A DNA stretch of 64,000 nucleotides from positions 1-64,000 of the forward strand of contig JAOARM010000012.1 in NCBI GenBank assembly GCA_025210515.1. The letters are read 5' to 3'. The notes under the pieces are model-generated. The model did no database searches and was not told the origin of the DNA. It was given only the letters and a program-made list of their open reading frames with translations. The position numbers and the translations under genes are program-made. Positions 9,946 to 19,131 of the stretch are shown here, in pieces; the first letter of the stretch is position 1, and every line of letters begins with the position of its first letter. This stretch comes from Vallitalea sp. Its GTDB lineage: Bacteria > Bacillota > Clostridia > Lachnospirales > Vallitaleaceae.

Positions 9946-10380
9946 CTAATTTTTATAATTAAAAAAACCTGGTATAAGCCAATACAATAATGATCCTGTT
10001 AATTTACCTAATGCAAGTGATACAATAAAAAATGACATACCTATTTTAATATGCAAACGCCTAGTCAGTATTGGTATTACATCTAGAACTTCTGCTAGAG
10101 ATACAGCCAAACTTCCAACAAATATACCAGCAAAAAAACCATATAAAATTGTAGCAACTATACCTATATTAAGACTAATATCTGATATCATAACGATTGT
10201 TCCAAGTATACCACCAATCATAATACTATCTTCATAAATGGTCATATATTTTTGTGTACATGTTTTTTGTGCTAATCTAGGAACAACACCAATAATTGCA
10301 ATAAATGCAAATACTCCACCTGCTACAATAACTCCACCAGAAAACCCAATAAAAATTAATAAAATATATGAGCCAATCAT
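9946..10380 (-). CDS. spoVAB: stage V sporulation protein AB
   Basis: A 144-residue membrane protein with about four hydrophobic helices, starting MIGSYILLIFIGFSGG. The central ARGL-type pattern typical of SpoVAB is present as SLAVSLAEVLDVIPILTRR. It belongs to the five-subunit SpoVA operon. Its ATG lies one base after the spoVAA stop codon, implying translational coupling. spoVAA and spoVAB are often missing from Clostridia, so keeping the full five-gene operon is informative. Confidence 0.88.
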   Translation of the reverse strand: MIGSYILLIFIGFSGGVIVAGGVFAFIAIIGVVPRLAQKTCTQKYMTIYEDSIMIGGILGTIVMISDISLNIGIVATILYGFFAGIFVGSLAVSLAEVLDVIPILTRRLHIKIGMSFFIVSLALGKLTGSLLYWLIPGFFNYKN

Positions 10381-10381
10381 A

Positions 10382-11008
10382 TTAATTTTTCCCTTCTTTA
10401 CTAAGAGTCTCTATAATGCAATCTTCCACATCTCTTTCATATAACCTCATTTCCACTTCTATAGGAGTAGGATCATCTGTTAATCTTTTAGAAGAAAAAT
10501 GATTAAAGAAAACAATAATTCCTACTGCTAAACCAATTGAATATGGAATTTCTATCAGTATTGGATTTTCATTTTCTTTTCCAAGAAACAAACTATATAA
10601 TCTAACAAATACATCTGGAACAGCCGCATCTGTATGAAATGTCATAATAGCTATTCCCCCACCTGCAAATAAAATTAAGCAAACAAAAATTACTTTTAGT
10701 ATATTAATAACATCTTTACTTTTAGTTTGTTTTGATTGGGGTTGATAAGAAACTATAATATCTTCTTCTCCAACATTATGAATAACTATATCTTCATATT
10801 TGTCTTGTATTTTATCAATAACTTGCAAAATAGATAATAAATAATTATTTTTCTTATTTCTATTATGATTGATTGTTAATACTTTTATATTTTTAATCTC
10901 GTTTATAATATCTTTTTTACCCTCAACATCTGCAATATCACTTATTAAAACATCTTTTTTCCCTATAATGATAGCTTTTTTATTAGCTTTTATATATATA
11001 TTAATCAT
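10382..11008 (-). CDS. spoVAA: stage V sporulation protein AA
   Basis: A 208-residue protein with an N-terminal soluble domain of about 105 residues starting MINIYIKAN, then two membrane segments at about 105-125 and 150-170. The FNHFSSKRLTDDPTPIEVEMRLYE ending is the recognisable SpoVAA C-terminus. It is the first canonical spoVA gene, one base downstream of a 49-residue membrane-protein gene. RBS GAGGA lies inside that small gene. Confidence 0.88.
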   Translation of the reverse strand: MINIYIKANKKAIIIGKKDVLISDIADVEGKKDIINEIKNIKVLTINHNRNKKNNYLLSILQVIDKIQDKYEDIVIHNVGEEDIIVSYQPQSKQTKSKDVINILKVIFVCLILFAGGGIAIMTFHTDAAVPDVFVRLYSLFLGKENENPILIEIPYSIGLAVGIIVFFNHFSSKRLTDDPTPIEVEMRLYERDVEDCIIETLSKEGKN

Positions 11009-11009
11009 T

Positions 11010-11159
11010 TTATATCATTCCTCTATTATAGGTACAATTTACAAATGTTCCTTGATATGTTACATCCCTTTCTTTATTCATATAAAAATAAGTAATAACA
11101 GATACTAAGACTAATACAAACATAGTAAATATTAATAAAAATTTCTTTCTCTGTTCCAT
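11010..11159 (-). CDS. small single-pass membrane protein at head of spoVA operon
   Basis: A 49-residue reading frame, MEQRKKFLLIFTMFV... to ...NCTYNRGMI, with a strong AGAGGTG RBS and one N-terminal hydrophobic segment (about residues 7-26). It ends one base before the spoVAA start and carries the spoVAA RBS, so it looks like the true first gene of the operon. I do not recognise a family. It may be an accessory SpoVA peptide or a signal-anchored small protein. Confidence 0.65.
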   Translation of the reverse strand: MEQRKKFLLIFTMFVLVLVSVITYFYMNKERDVTYQGTFVNCTYNRGMI

Positions 11160-11294
11160 TAAATCACCTCTAATATAATTTTAATATTTCTTGTATAATA
11201 TTTTTTGAAAAATTAACCTTAACTATTCTGGTAATTACAAGAAAAGTCACTATTTTAGTATTAAGTGAAGTTAGAAAATAATATAGATTTTCAT

Positions 11295-11341
11295 AAAAAA
11301 AACCAAAAGCCAAAACAAATGTATTTTTAGCTTTTAGTTTT
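11295..11341 (-). terminator. terminator after sigF
   Basis: On the minus strand, AAAACTAAAAGCTAAAA pairs with a later TTTTGGCTTTTGGTTTT and is followed by a run of T. It lies between sigF and the spoVA operon, so the spoVA genes have their own promoter. Confidence 0.7.
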
Positions 11342-11357
11342 ATATTTAATAAATTGT

Positions 11358-12074
11358 TTATGAAAGTTTTTCTCTTATCTGATTCAATATTTTTTTCTCT
11401 AATCTTGAAACTTGAACTTGTGATATACCTATCTTATTTGCTATTTCTGTCTGGGTTTTATCTTTGTAATATCTTAATACAATTAATTCCATTTCTTTCG
11501 GTGATAATTGTTTAATTACTTGCCTAAGTGCTATTTTATCAAGCATTCTTGTATTTTCGTCTGCACTTTTTTCTAACTTATCTATTAAAAAAATAGGATG
11601 TCCATCTCCTTGATGAATAGTTTTATATAATGATTCCACTTCTGCGTTGGATTCAAGTGCCATAACAATTTCTTCAACTGATATACCTATTTCATGTGAT
11701 ATTTCATCAATAGTTGGTTCTCTACCTAATTTTTTATTTAACATATCTTTATTAATTCGTACTTTATTAGCTATTTCTTTTAGTGAGCGACTAACTTTTA
11801 TCATGCCGTCATCTCTCATAAATCTTTTAATTTCACCCATTATCATAGGAACAGCATATGTTGAAAACTTGACTTCGTAAGATAAATCAAATTTATCAAT
11901 AGCTTTTAATAATCCTATACTACCTATTTGAAATAAATCATCTAATTCATATCCTCTATTAGAAAATCTCTTTACTATACTCCATATAAGTCCTATATTT
12001 TCTTCAACAATTGTTTCTCTTGCAAGATGATTACCATCTTGACATTCTTTTATTAATTGTAGTGTTCTATCCAT
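11358..12074 (-). CDS. sigF: RNA polymerase sigma-F factor
   Basis: The forespore-specific sigma factor, 238 residues. Region 2 reads ENIGLIWSIVKRFSNRGYELDDLFQIGSIG in overlapping form, and region 4 has ELIVLRYYKDKTQTEIANKIGISQVQVSRLEK as the DNA-binding helix-turn-helix. The internal FSTYAVPMIMGEI motif is typical of SigF/SigG. It is third in spoIIAA-spoIIAB-sigF and is held inactive by SpoIIAB. The start follows AAGGTG. Confidence 0.96.
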   Translation of the reverse strand: MDRTLQLIKECQDGNHLARETIVEENIGLIWSIVKRFSNRGYELDDLFQIGSIGLLKAIDKFDLSYEVKFSTYAVPMIMGEIKRFMRDDGMIKVSRSLKEIANKVRINKDMLNKKLGREPTIDEISHEIGISVEEIVMALESNAEVESLYKTIHQGDGHPIFLIDKLEKSADENTRMLDKIALRQVIKQLSPKEMELIVLRYYKDKTQTEIANKIGISQVQVSRLEKKILNQIREKLS

Positions 12075-12086
12075 TTTAACACCTTC

Positions 12087-12524
12087 TTAAAGCTCTTCAA
12101 GACTTACTAGCTTCTTTCTCATAATTATTTTTGATCCCACACCTGGTTTTGTTTCTACTTCTATTTCGTCCATAAAAGTTTCCATAACTGTGAATCCCAT
12201 TCCAGAGCGTTCTAATTCAGGTTTTGAAGTAAATAATGGTTCTCTAGCCTTGCTTACATCATCAATACCTTTTCCAAAATCTTTTATTTCTATATATACT
12301 TTATTATCAAGTAGTTTACAATACATATGAACTTTACCTGTATAATCTTCATATCCGTGAATAATAGCGTTAGTTACTGCTTCTGAAACTGCTGTTTTTA
12401 TATCAGATAACTCTTCTAATGTTGGATCAAGTTGTGCTACAAATGCTGCAATTACGACTCTTGCAAATGACTCATTTTGTGATTTACTACTAAATTCTAT
12501 ATTCATTTCATTTTCGAATTTCAT
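12087..12524 (-). CDS. spoIIAB: anti-sigma-F factor and serine kinase SpoIIAB
   Basis: Binds and inhibits sigma-F and phosphorylates SpoIIAA. This is a GHKL ATPase of 145 residues from the chosen start. The N box [25 protein letters not shown] and the [13 protein letters not shown] lid segment are visible. The open frame extends 11 codons upstream (to 12557), but AGGGGGAT lies directly before the ATG at 12524, giving the usual family length of about 146. It is 12 nt upstream of sigF. Confidence 0.95.
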   Translation of the reverse strand: MKFENEMNIEFSSKSQNESFARVVIAAFVAQLDPTLEELSDIKTAVSEAVTNAIIHGYEDYTGKVHMYCKLLDNKVYIEIKDFGKGIDDVSKAREPLFTSKPELERSGMGFTVMETFMDEIEVETKPGVGSKIIMRKKLVSLEEL

Positions 12525-12556
12525 TGTTATCCCCCTAATCATAAGTTCATAATTCA

Positions 12557-12901
12557 TTAATTACTTGCTATACTTTTAATAGCAGTATCAACATTATCAT
12601 ATTTATTAATTATCCTATATAACCCAGATAATTTGAATATTCTATCCATTCTTTCATTGACATTAGTGATAACAACTGTACCACCCATATTTTTAATATT
12701 TTTATATCTCCCCATAATAACTCCTATACCTGAACTATCCATGAAATTAGTTTCTTCAAAATCAAAAATAACACACTTAATATTTTCACTAATAATTAGT
12801 TTATCTATTTTGTCTCTAATAATACTTGCATTATGGTGATCTAGTTCTTCTGATACATTCACTACTAAGTTTCTATTAATTATTTTACATTGAACACTCA
12901 C
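12557..12901 (-). CDS. spoIIAA: anti-anti-sigma-F factor SpoIIAA
   Basis: A STAS-domain partner-switching protein. Dephosphorylated SpoIIAA frees sigma-F from SpoIIAB in the forespore. The phosphorylation site is in [13 protein letters not shown], with Ser57 equivalent to Ser58 of Bacillus. The GTG start at 12901 is chosen because AAAGGAGG precedes it by 7 nt, giving 114 residues. The longer frame to 12949 has no RBS and would add an unusual basic N-terminus. First gene of the spoIIA operon. Confidence 0.95.
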   Translation of the reverse strand: MSVQCKIINRNLVVNVSEELDHHNASIIRDKIDKLIISENIKCVIFDFEETNFMDSSGIGVIMGRYKNIKNMGGTVVITNVNERMDRIFKLSGLYRIINKYDNVDTAIKSIASN

Positions 12902-12971
12902 AAAATTTCCTCCTTTTGTAAATCTTTTCCATATTCTTATTTTCTCCATTAATTTCCAATTTCCTTTTTTT

Positions 12972-13009
12972 CATAAAAAAATAGGCAGAAATTTTTCCAC
13001 CTATTTATG
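12972..13009 (-). terminator. terminator after TPR protein gene
   Basis: On the minus strand AAATAGG and CCTATTT form a hairpin followed by a T run, 17 nt after the stop codon at 13026. It separates the TPR/folC unit from the spoIIA operon. Confidence 0.7.
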
Positions 13010-13025
13010 TTATCTTTATAATTTA

Positions 13026-14432
13026 TTAATCTCTCTTTAAATAATCAATAAAATCTTCTGCATCATCTTTAAATTTGGATCTTGGATATTTTTCTACTAA
13101 TTCTTCAAAAAGTGCTATAGCTTCTTCTTTTTGACCTAACTTTTGATAACTTCTTGCTGTATAATAAAGTATATCATCAAGATAATCAGTACTTATAGCA
13201 AATTTCTTAGCTGTATTAAGCTCTGTTATAGCCTCTTCATAATACTTATTATTTTTATAATTTTTACCTTTGATATATAACTTATATCCATTATTATATG
13301 CATTTCTAGATAGTTTAGGATATAGTTCACTAACTAATTTATCATATAACTGCTTTGATGCTGCTGATTTTAAATCATCTCTTCTAATAATTGATAATCC
13401 ATTAGCTGCTGATATTTCCTCATCATCTAGATAAAATACAATTGCATTTTGTAATTCATCCATAGCTTCATAATGTGATGTTTTGCTTTGAAATTCATTT
13501 ATCATTATATTTTTTTCTTCTATACTAGTTTTTAATTGCTTATTTTCTTTCTCAAGTGTATTTTTTTCTTCATTGAACGTACTTTCTTCAGCAACCAGCT
13601 GATCTCTTAATTTATGAATTTCGTCAGTATTACTTTTAACTTTACCTGGTACAATTAAGAAAAGAGTAACTAAAAGCCCAATAACTATACCAAAAATAAT
13701 ATATACAAATTGTAATATTGATGAATTAACTCTAGACTCTTTCTTGGGTGTGTTTCTTACAGATACAGGCTCTTGTACTTTATCAACTCTATGCAAGTCT
13801 TCTTCATTATCTTGAGATTCCGCTGTAATACTTTCATAATATTTTAATGCAATATAATTATTTTTATCAATTGATAGCACTTTTAGTAAGTATTTTTTAG
13901 CCTTTGCTATATTATTATCATGTATGTAACAAAGAGCAAGTAAGCAATATGCTTTTATAAATCTGGGATTAAGGCTAATAACCTTCTTTAATTGAATAAT
14001 AGCTAAATCTTCACTTTTTTGTTGAATTTGATAAATTGCTTGATTATATTTTTTTATAGCAGAATTAAGTGTATCTAACTTATGTTGATTACGATGTATT
14101 TTATCAATATAGTATTCTGCTATATTTTCATTTCCTTTAATATTTTTACTTATAACCCATTGTTGAAGAGCTGATACAACTTCTCCTATTTCAAAATATA
14201 TAAGACCTAATAAATTACGTGCTTCGATATTATTTTTGTCTAGTTTTAAGCTTCTGTTAAGAACACTAATTGCACCACTAAGATCTCGAAGTTTTGCTTT
14301 TTGTAAACCTTCATTATATAATAATTTAGATGTATTTTGAATCTTTTCATATATATCCATTTTTAATCCACAGTTTTTACACTTGTATTCATTATCCAAT
14401 TCTTTTCCGCATTTTAGACATAGTTTACTCAT
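13026..14432 (-). CDS. zinc-ribbon and TPR membrane protein
   Basis: A 468-residue protein. The N-terminal CxxC...CxxC ribbon (CLKCGKELDNEYKCKNC, residues 5-21) is followed by several tetratricopeptide repeats (about 30-200), a membrane segment (about 240-262), a coiled coil (about 270-315) and more TPR-like helices including YDKLVSELYPKLSRNAYNNG and YEEAITELNTAKKFA. TPR proteins act as scaffolds; no partner can be named from sequence. RBS GGTGGGAT. It lies 14 nt after a small acidic ORF and downstream of folC. Confidence 0.8.
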   Translation of the reverse strand: MSKLCLKCGKELDNEYKCKNCGLKMDIYEKIQNTSKLLYNEGLQKAKLRDLSGAISVLNRSLKLDKNNIEARNLLGLIYFEIGEVVSALQQWVISKNIKGNENIAEYYIDKIHRNQHKLDTLNSAIKKYNQAIYQIQQKSEDLAIIQLKKVISLNPRFIKAYCLLALCYIHDNNIAKAKKYLLKVLSIDKNNYIALKYYESITAESQDNEEDLHRVDKVQEPVSVRNTPKKESRVNSSILQFVYIIFGIVIGLLVTLFLIVPGKVKSNTDEIHKLRDQLVAEESTFNEEKNTLEKENKQLKTSIEEKNIMINEFQSKTSHYEAMDELQNAIVFYLDDEEISAANGLSIIRRDDLKSAASKQLYDKLVSELYPKLSRNAYNNGYKLYIKGKNYKNNKYYEEAITELNTAKKFAISTDYLDDILYYTARSYQKLGQKEEAIALFEELVEKYPRSKFKDDAEDFIDYLKRD

Positions 14433-14446
14433 ATTATCCCACCACT

Positions 14447-14593
14447 CTAATTATCTTCATTTTTAATTTCTCTAATCATTTCTTGCAGAATATCAGATAT
14501 ATCCTTTGAATCATATGCGTATATAGATTCTTCTGCCTCATCGATTTCTAGACATGGTTTGAACTTCTTAATTTCTTCATCAAAATTAATCAT
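14447..14593 (-). CDS. small acidic protein between folC and TPR gene
   Basis: A 48-residue frame (MINFDEEIKKFKPCLEID... to ...REIKNEDN) with a perfect AGGAGG RBS. The RBS overlaps the end of folC and the start codon is one base after the folC stop codon. The peptide is acidic and probably helical with no membrane segment. I do not recognise a family. Tight coupling to folC supports translation. Confidence 0.65.
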   Translation of the reverse strand: MINFDEEIKKFKPCLEIDEAEESIYAYDSKDISDILQEMIREIKNEDN

Positions 14594-14594
14594 G

Positions 14595-15905
14595 TTATTC
14601 CTCCTTTTGTTTAATATAAGTTAATCTATCTTTTATATAACCAACTAGATAAAGTGAACCAATACAACAAAACATATTTCCTTGAAGACTTAGTTTGTTT
14701 ACGCAGTCAATAGCATTATCTACATTAGTAAATACGTTAACATCTGTAAATCCAGCTTTGTTACATTCATCTGCAAGTAAATTTAATTTTGCTGTTCTGT
14801 CACTATTAATCTCAGTTAAAAATACTTTATTTATATTATTACATTTTTTTAGCTCTCTAATCATTTCATCATATGGCTTATCTTTTAAACTTCCAAATAA
14901 AATATTTATTTCCTGATTTCCAACTAAATTATTAATGTCCTTTACAAACATTCTAATGCCTAGTGTATTATGAGCTCCATCTATTATAATATTATTTGTC
15001 AAATATTCCATTCTACCTGGCCATTTAAAGTTTTTTAGCCCTGTTAATATTGATTTATCCGTTATAATTATACCTTTATTTTTAATAACTTCAATTACAG
15101 TAAGTGCAATAGAGGCATTAAGAATTTGGTAATTTGCTATTGTATTTATAAAAATCCTATCATATTTATAATACTTGTTATTTATAGAAAAATCAATTGT
15201 TTTCTTGTTCTTATTCAAAATTTTATATTCATATTTATCATAACTATAGAGTTTTGATTTTTTTTTGTCGCATTCAGTTTTTATTACTTCAAAAACCTTT
15301 TCATTATCATAGTATAAGACCGTTTCGCAACCTTCTTTTATTATTCCAGCTTTTTCTCCTGCGATTTCTTCTAAAGTATTTCCTAATATATGAGTATGGT
15401 CATATCCTATAGGGGTAATTACAGAAACTATAGGGCTACTTATAATATTAGTTGAATCTAGCCTTCCACCAAGTCCTGTCTCTAATATAACGTAATCTAC
15501 ATTTTCTTTTTTATAATATAAAAATGCTATAGCCACAGCTACTTCAAAAAATGTAGGATGATTGTAACCACCATTAACCATATAATCAATTTTTTCTTTT
15601 ACTAATGAAAATATATTAGTAAGTTCTTCATCTTCAATATCTATATTATTAATTTTAAATCTTTCATTGAATTTAATTAGATGTGGCGAAGTAAACAAAC
15701 CTGTTTTATATCCATTTTCACATAATATATATGAAAGCATAGTGCATACTGAACCTTTTCCGTTAGTCCCCGCTACATGAATAATTTTCAAATCTTTTTC
15801 TGGATTATTAAGTAAATTAAGAAGTGTTTTTATATTATCAAGACCAGATTTGACACCAAATTTAGGTATGTTCAAAATATAGTCTATAGATTCTTCATAG
15901 TTCAA
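14595..15905 (-). CDS. folC: folylpolyglutamate synthase / dihydrofolate synthase
   Basis: Adds glutamate to folates with ATP in the cytoplasm. The Mur-ligase fold is shown by HVAGTNGKGSVCTML (P-loop, about 43-57), GLFTSPHLIKFNERF, ILETGLGGRLDSTNII and the C-terminal IIDGAHNTLGI. The length of 436 is normal. The TTG start at 15905 follows GGAGG. It heads a three-gene run with the small ORF and the TPR protein. Confidence 0.95.
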   Translation of the reverse strand: MNYEESIDYILNIPKFGVKSGLDNIKTLLNLLNNPEKDLKIIHVAGTNGKGSVCTMLSYILCENGYKTGLFTSPHLIKFNERFKINNIDIEDEELTNIFSLVKEKIDYMVNGGYNHPTFFEVAVAIAFLYYKKENVDYVILETGLGGRLDSTNIISSPIVSVITPIGYDHTHILGNTLEEIAGEKAGIIKEGCETVLYYDNEKVFEVIKTECDKKKSKLYSYDKYEYKILNKNKKTIDFSINNKYYKYDRIFINTIANYQILNASIALTVIEVIKNKGIIITDKSILTGLKNFKWPGRMEYLTNNIIIDGAHNTLGIRMFVKDINNLVGNQEINILFGSLKDKPYDEMIRELKKCNNINKVFLTEINSDRTAKLNLLADECNKAGFTDVNVFTNVDNAIDCVNKLSLQGNMFCCIGSLYLVGYIKDRLTYIKQKEE

Positions 15906-16096
15906 AAAAAATACCTCCGTTATTGTAGTTATATATTTTGTCTAGCTTCCTTTATAATAATATAACTATATATGTGGATATTCAAGTGATATTTTAATTA
16001 AATACTGGATTTTAATATACTTTTAATTTTAAGGAACATACAACAAGTTTCTTAATTTGACTATATATTTAATAACACTCACTTTACCCTGTTTGC

Positions 16097-16126
16097 TTGA
16101 CATAAAACTACTTTTTTTGCTATACT
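16097..16126 (+). promoter_or_regulatory. sigma-A-type promoter upstream of chemoreceptor gene
   Basis: TTGACA (16097-16102), an 18-nt spacer and TATACT (16121-16126). It lies in the 394-nt divergent gap between folC and the chemoreceptor and would give a leader of about 165 nt. I saw nothing else clear in this gap. Confidence 0.6.
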
Positions 16127-16299
16127 ATGCAATATATCAAAATATACTTTTGTACTTAATGACCAAGATAATTCTTACGATTATAATAATATCATAATTG
16201 ATATTTTAGAAATGTATAAAATATTATTTTGATTATGTAACTAGTTAATAAAATGTTGACAAAAACAGTATAAAACACTAATGGTTTGGAGTGAAGAGA

Positions 16300-18006
16300 T
16301 TGTTTAAAATTAAAAAGCTATCATCAAAAATAACTATATCATTTGTTATTATTGCAATCCTAACAAGTGTCTGTGGCTACATTTCTTTGAATGGGTTAAA
16401 GACCTTGAAGGATCTGAATAAGAAAATGTACCAACACCCATATGCAGTAAGTACATCTGTTTTAAAAATTGAAAGCTATATGGTTAAAATTCATAGAGAA
16501 ATGAAAGATTTATCGAGAGCAAAAACAATAAGTCAAATTAATGAGCATGTTGCTACTGTTGATACCTATGAGCAACAAGCATTAAATGAATTCAATATTG
16601 TTTACGATAAATTTATGGATGAAAAATATCTGGTTGATAAAGCTTTTAATGTTTTCAAAGATTGGAGAAATATAAGAGACAATACAATCCGCTATACCAA
16701 AAGAGGGGATACAGAAAAAGCCTTTGCAATAACAAAAGGTATAGGTTCTGAACATGTTGCATTGATGTCTGAGAGCATTGATACATTATTAACTATTGCT
16801 CAAAATGATGCCGATAATTTTTTTGACAGTTCTACATCAACATCTCAGAGTATCACCGTAGTACTCTTTTCAACAATTTGTATCACTTTATTATTTATCA
16901 TTTTCATCACAATCACCACAGTAACCAATTTAAGAAAACGATTCCGTATAACTACAAAAATGATTAATAACTTAGCTCAAGGTGACGGAGACCTTACTAA
17001 GACCATAGAAGTAACAAAAGAAGATGAACTAGGAGAAATGTCAATTTTACTAAATATATTTATTAATAAGATAAGAGAGACAGTCAGTGAAGTTATTACA
17101 GATTCAGAAACTCTTGAAAAATTTAGCATGATGCTTAATACAACTGTTACAGAAGCTAATTTAAGAATGAATGAAATATTTGATTCAGTAAATAGTATAA
17201 GCGACAATATTCAGGATGTAGCAGGGATTTCTGAAGAAACTACAGCAAGTATCGAAGAAATGGCAAGTAATGCTGATTTAATCAGCATGGAATCTAATGA
17301 GTCATTTGAAAATTCTAAACAGGTACTAGAAGCAACAAATGAAGGTGCAAGACTAATTGAAGGTGTGGTTGAATCCATTGACGAAGTAAAAAAATCATCA
17401 TTATATGTGTCACAAGTTATTAATGATTTGAAAATATCTTCTGATAAAATCAGTAATATCGTCTTAATGATGACTAATATATCTGACCAGACTAATCTTC
17501 TTGCTCTCAATGCCGCAATTGAGGCAGCTAGGGCTGGTGAAGCTGGCAAAGGATTTGCCGTTGTGGCAGAAGAAGTTCGTAAGCTTGCTGAAGAAAGTAA
17601 AACATCAGCTCATAATATAACAAATCTAATTTCTGATATCCAACAAAAAATTGATAATACAAATAACATAATTATGGAAGAGAGTGACTTAGTCAAAAAA
17701 AGTGTCAATAACGCTCATTCTACAAGTCAGGCATTTGATAAAATTCAAGATCTAGTGAATGGCATCTCATTTAAAATTGAAAACATTGCCCAATCTTCTA
17801 ATCAACAATCAACTATTTCAAATGATATGACAAAGGCTATGGATAGCTTGACTAATCAAACACAAAATAACGCAAGTTCCTCACAACAAATAAATGTTGG
17901 TATCGAAGAACAGGCACTGGCTTTTAAAGAAATTGAATCTAATGTGGAAGAATTAAATAACATTGTGAAAAACTTAAAACATCAAACAGATAAATTCAAA
18001 GCGTAG
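16300..18006 (+). CDS. methyl-accepting chemotaxis protein
   Basis: A transmembrane chemoreceptor of about 568 residues. From the N-terminus: membrane segment (about 10-30), periplasm-facing four-helix-bundle-like sensor (about 35-180, no recognisable Cache fold), second membrane segment (about 185-210), HAMP domain, and signalling domain whose hairpin tip reads [24 protein letters not shown] at 16300 is preferred because GGAGTGA precedes it by about 6 nt; GTG at 16291 is in frame but overlaps that RBS. The next gene, 67 nt downstream, is a solute-binding lipoprotein. Confidence 0.92.
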   Translation: MFKIKKLSSKITISFVIIAILTSVCGYISLNGLKTLKDLNKKMYQHPYAVSTSVLKIESYMVKIHREMKDLSRAKTISQINEHVATVDTYEQQALNEFNIVYDKFMDEKYLVDKAFNVFKDWRNIRDNTIRYTKRGDTEKAFAITKGIGSEHVALMSESIDTLLTIAQNDADNFFDSSTSTSQSITVVLFSTICITLLFIIFITITTVTNLRKRFRITTKMINNLAQGDGDLTKTIEVTKEDELGEMSILLNIFINKIRETVSEVITDSETLEKFSMMLNTTVTEANLRMNEIFDSVNSISDNIQDVAGISEETTASIEEMASNADLISMESNESFENSKQVLEATNEGARLIEGVVESIDEVKKSSLYVSQVINDLKISSDKISNIVLMMTNISDQTNLLALNAAIEAARAGEAGKGFAVVAEEVRKLAEESKTSAHNITNLISDIQQKIDNTNNIIMEESDLVKKSVNNAHSTSQAFDKIQDLVNGISFKIENIAQSSNQQSTISNDMTKAMDSLTNQTQNNASSSQQINVGIEEQALAFKEIESNVEELNNIVKNLKHQTDKFKA

Positions 18007-18073
18007 ATAATTTACTCTATCAGATTATTAGAATAGTTAAATTCAATAAACATTCGTATTGGAGGTTCTTATA

Positions 18074-19045
18074 ATGAAAAACAAAAGATGGATACTCTTA
18101 GTTACAGCCATGTTAGCGATAGTAACAACCTTGGCGGCATGCCATACAGGTGGAGTAACCCAAAATGATAAGGAAACAGTAAAAATTGCATATTTACCAA
18201 TCACTCACGCCGTTCCTCTTTTTGTGGAGCAAGAATTGTTCCAAGATGATTTTAAAAATGTGGACTTAGAGTTAGTTAAATTTAGCTCATGGGCGGATAT
18301 CTTGGATGCATTAAATACAGGTGATGTTCAAGGTGCTTCTATTCTCGTTGAATTAGCACTGAAAGCAAAGGAACAAGGTGCAAATATTAAAACAGTGGCA
18401 CTTGGTCACAGAGAAGGAAATGTAGTTATTGTATCTGATGAAATTAATTATGTAGATGATCTTATTGGAAAGTCATTTGCTATACCACATGTTAATTCGG
18501 CACATAACATCCTTACATATAAAATGCTTACAAATGCTGGTTTCAATCTTGATGAAATGAATATTATATCTATGCCACCAGGCAAAATGCCAAAAGCGTT
18601 GGTTTCAGGTGAGATAGCAGGGTATTGCGTTGCAGAGCCTTTTGGTTCACGTTCAGTAGTTACTGGTAACGGTAAAGTGTTATTTAAGTCATCTGAATTA
18701 TGGAGTAATTCAGTGTGTTGCTCCTTAGTATTATCAGATGAGTTCATTAATAATAATCATGACGCTGCACAAGAATTAGTAAATAAGTATTTAATTGCAG
18801 GTGAAAAAGTACAGCAAGAAGATGAAGAAGATAAAGAAATTAAAGAAATCGTTAAAAAATATCTAAATGTAAGTAATGAGGAGCTAGACTTATCGTTACA
18901 ATGGACTTCATATGAAAATCTTACATTTAACAGGGCTGACTATGATAACATGATTTATTATATGAACAAAATGAAACTATTAAATAACCCACCTACTTAT
19001 GAAGATTTTGTTGATAATTCTTTTATTGAGAATATATCAAAATAA
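18074..19045 (+). CDS. ABC-type solute-binding lipoprotein (NrtA/SsuA/ThiY-like)
   Basis: An exported lipoprotein of 323 residues. The signal peptide ends in the lipobox LAAC with Cys23. The mature part begins VKIAYLPITHAVPLFVEQELF, and later AGYCVAEPFGS is typical of the nitrate/sulfonate/bicarbonate and thiamine-precursor binding families. ATG at 18074 follows GGAGG. No permease or ATPase gene is nearby; the only partner is the chemoreceptor upstream. It may present a ligand to that receptor or use a transporter encoded elsewhere. Confidence 0.85.
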   Translation: MKNKRWILLVTAMLAIVTTLAACHTGGVTQNDKETVKIAYLPITHAVPLFVEQELFQDDFKNVDLELVKFSSWADILDALNTGDVQGASILVELALKAKEQGANIKTVALGHREGNVVIVSDEINYVDDLIGKSFAIPHVNSAHNILTYKMLTNAGFNLDEMNIISMPPGKMPKALVSGEIAGYCVAEPFGSRSVVTGNGKVLFKSSELWSNSVCCSLVLSDEFINNNHDAAQELVNKYLIAGEKVQQEDEEDKEIKEIVKKYLNVSNEELDLSLQWTSYENLTFNRADYDNMIYYMNKMKLLNNPPTYEDFVDNSFIENISK

Positions 19046-19099
19046 CACTAGTTTTGTATATAACACATTTTATTATATATACTATTTAAAATAAAAAGA

Positions 19100-19126
19100 A
19101 GGGGCTTCTCATGAGAGATAGCCCCT
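19100..19126. terminator. two-way terminator between lipoprotein gene and valS
   Basis: AGGGGCT...AGCCCCT with an inner TCTCATGAGA hairpin lies between convergent genes. The minus strand reads into a T-rich run, which fits termination of valS. Confidence 0.75.
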
Positions 19127-19131
19127 ATATA

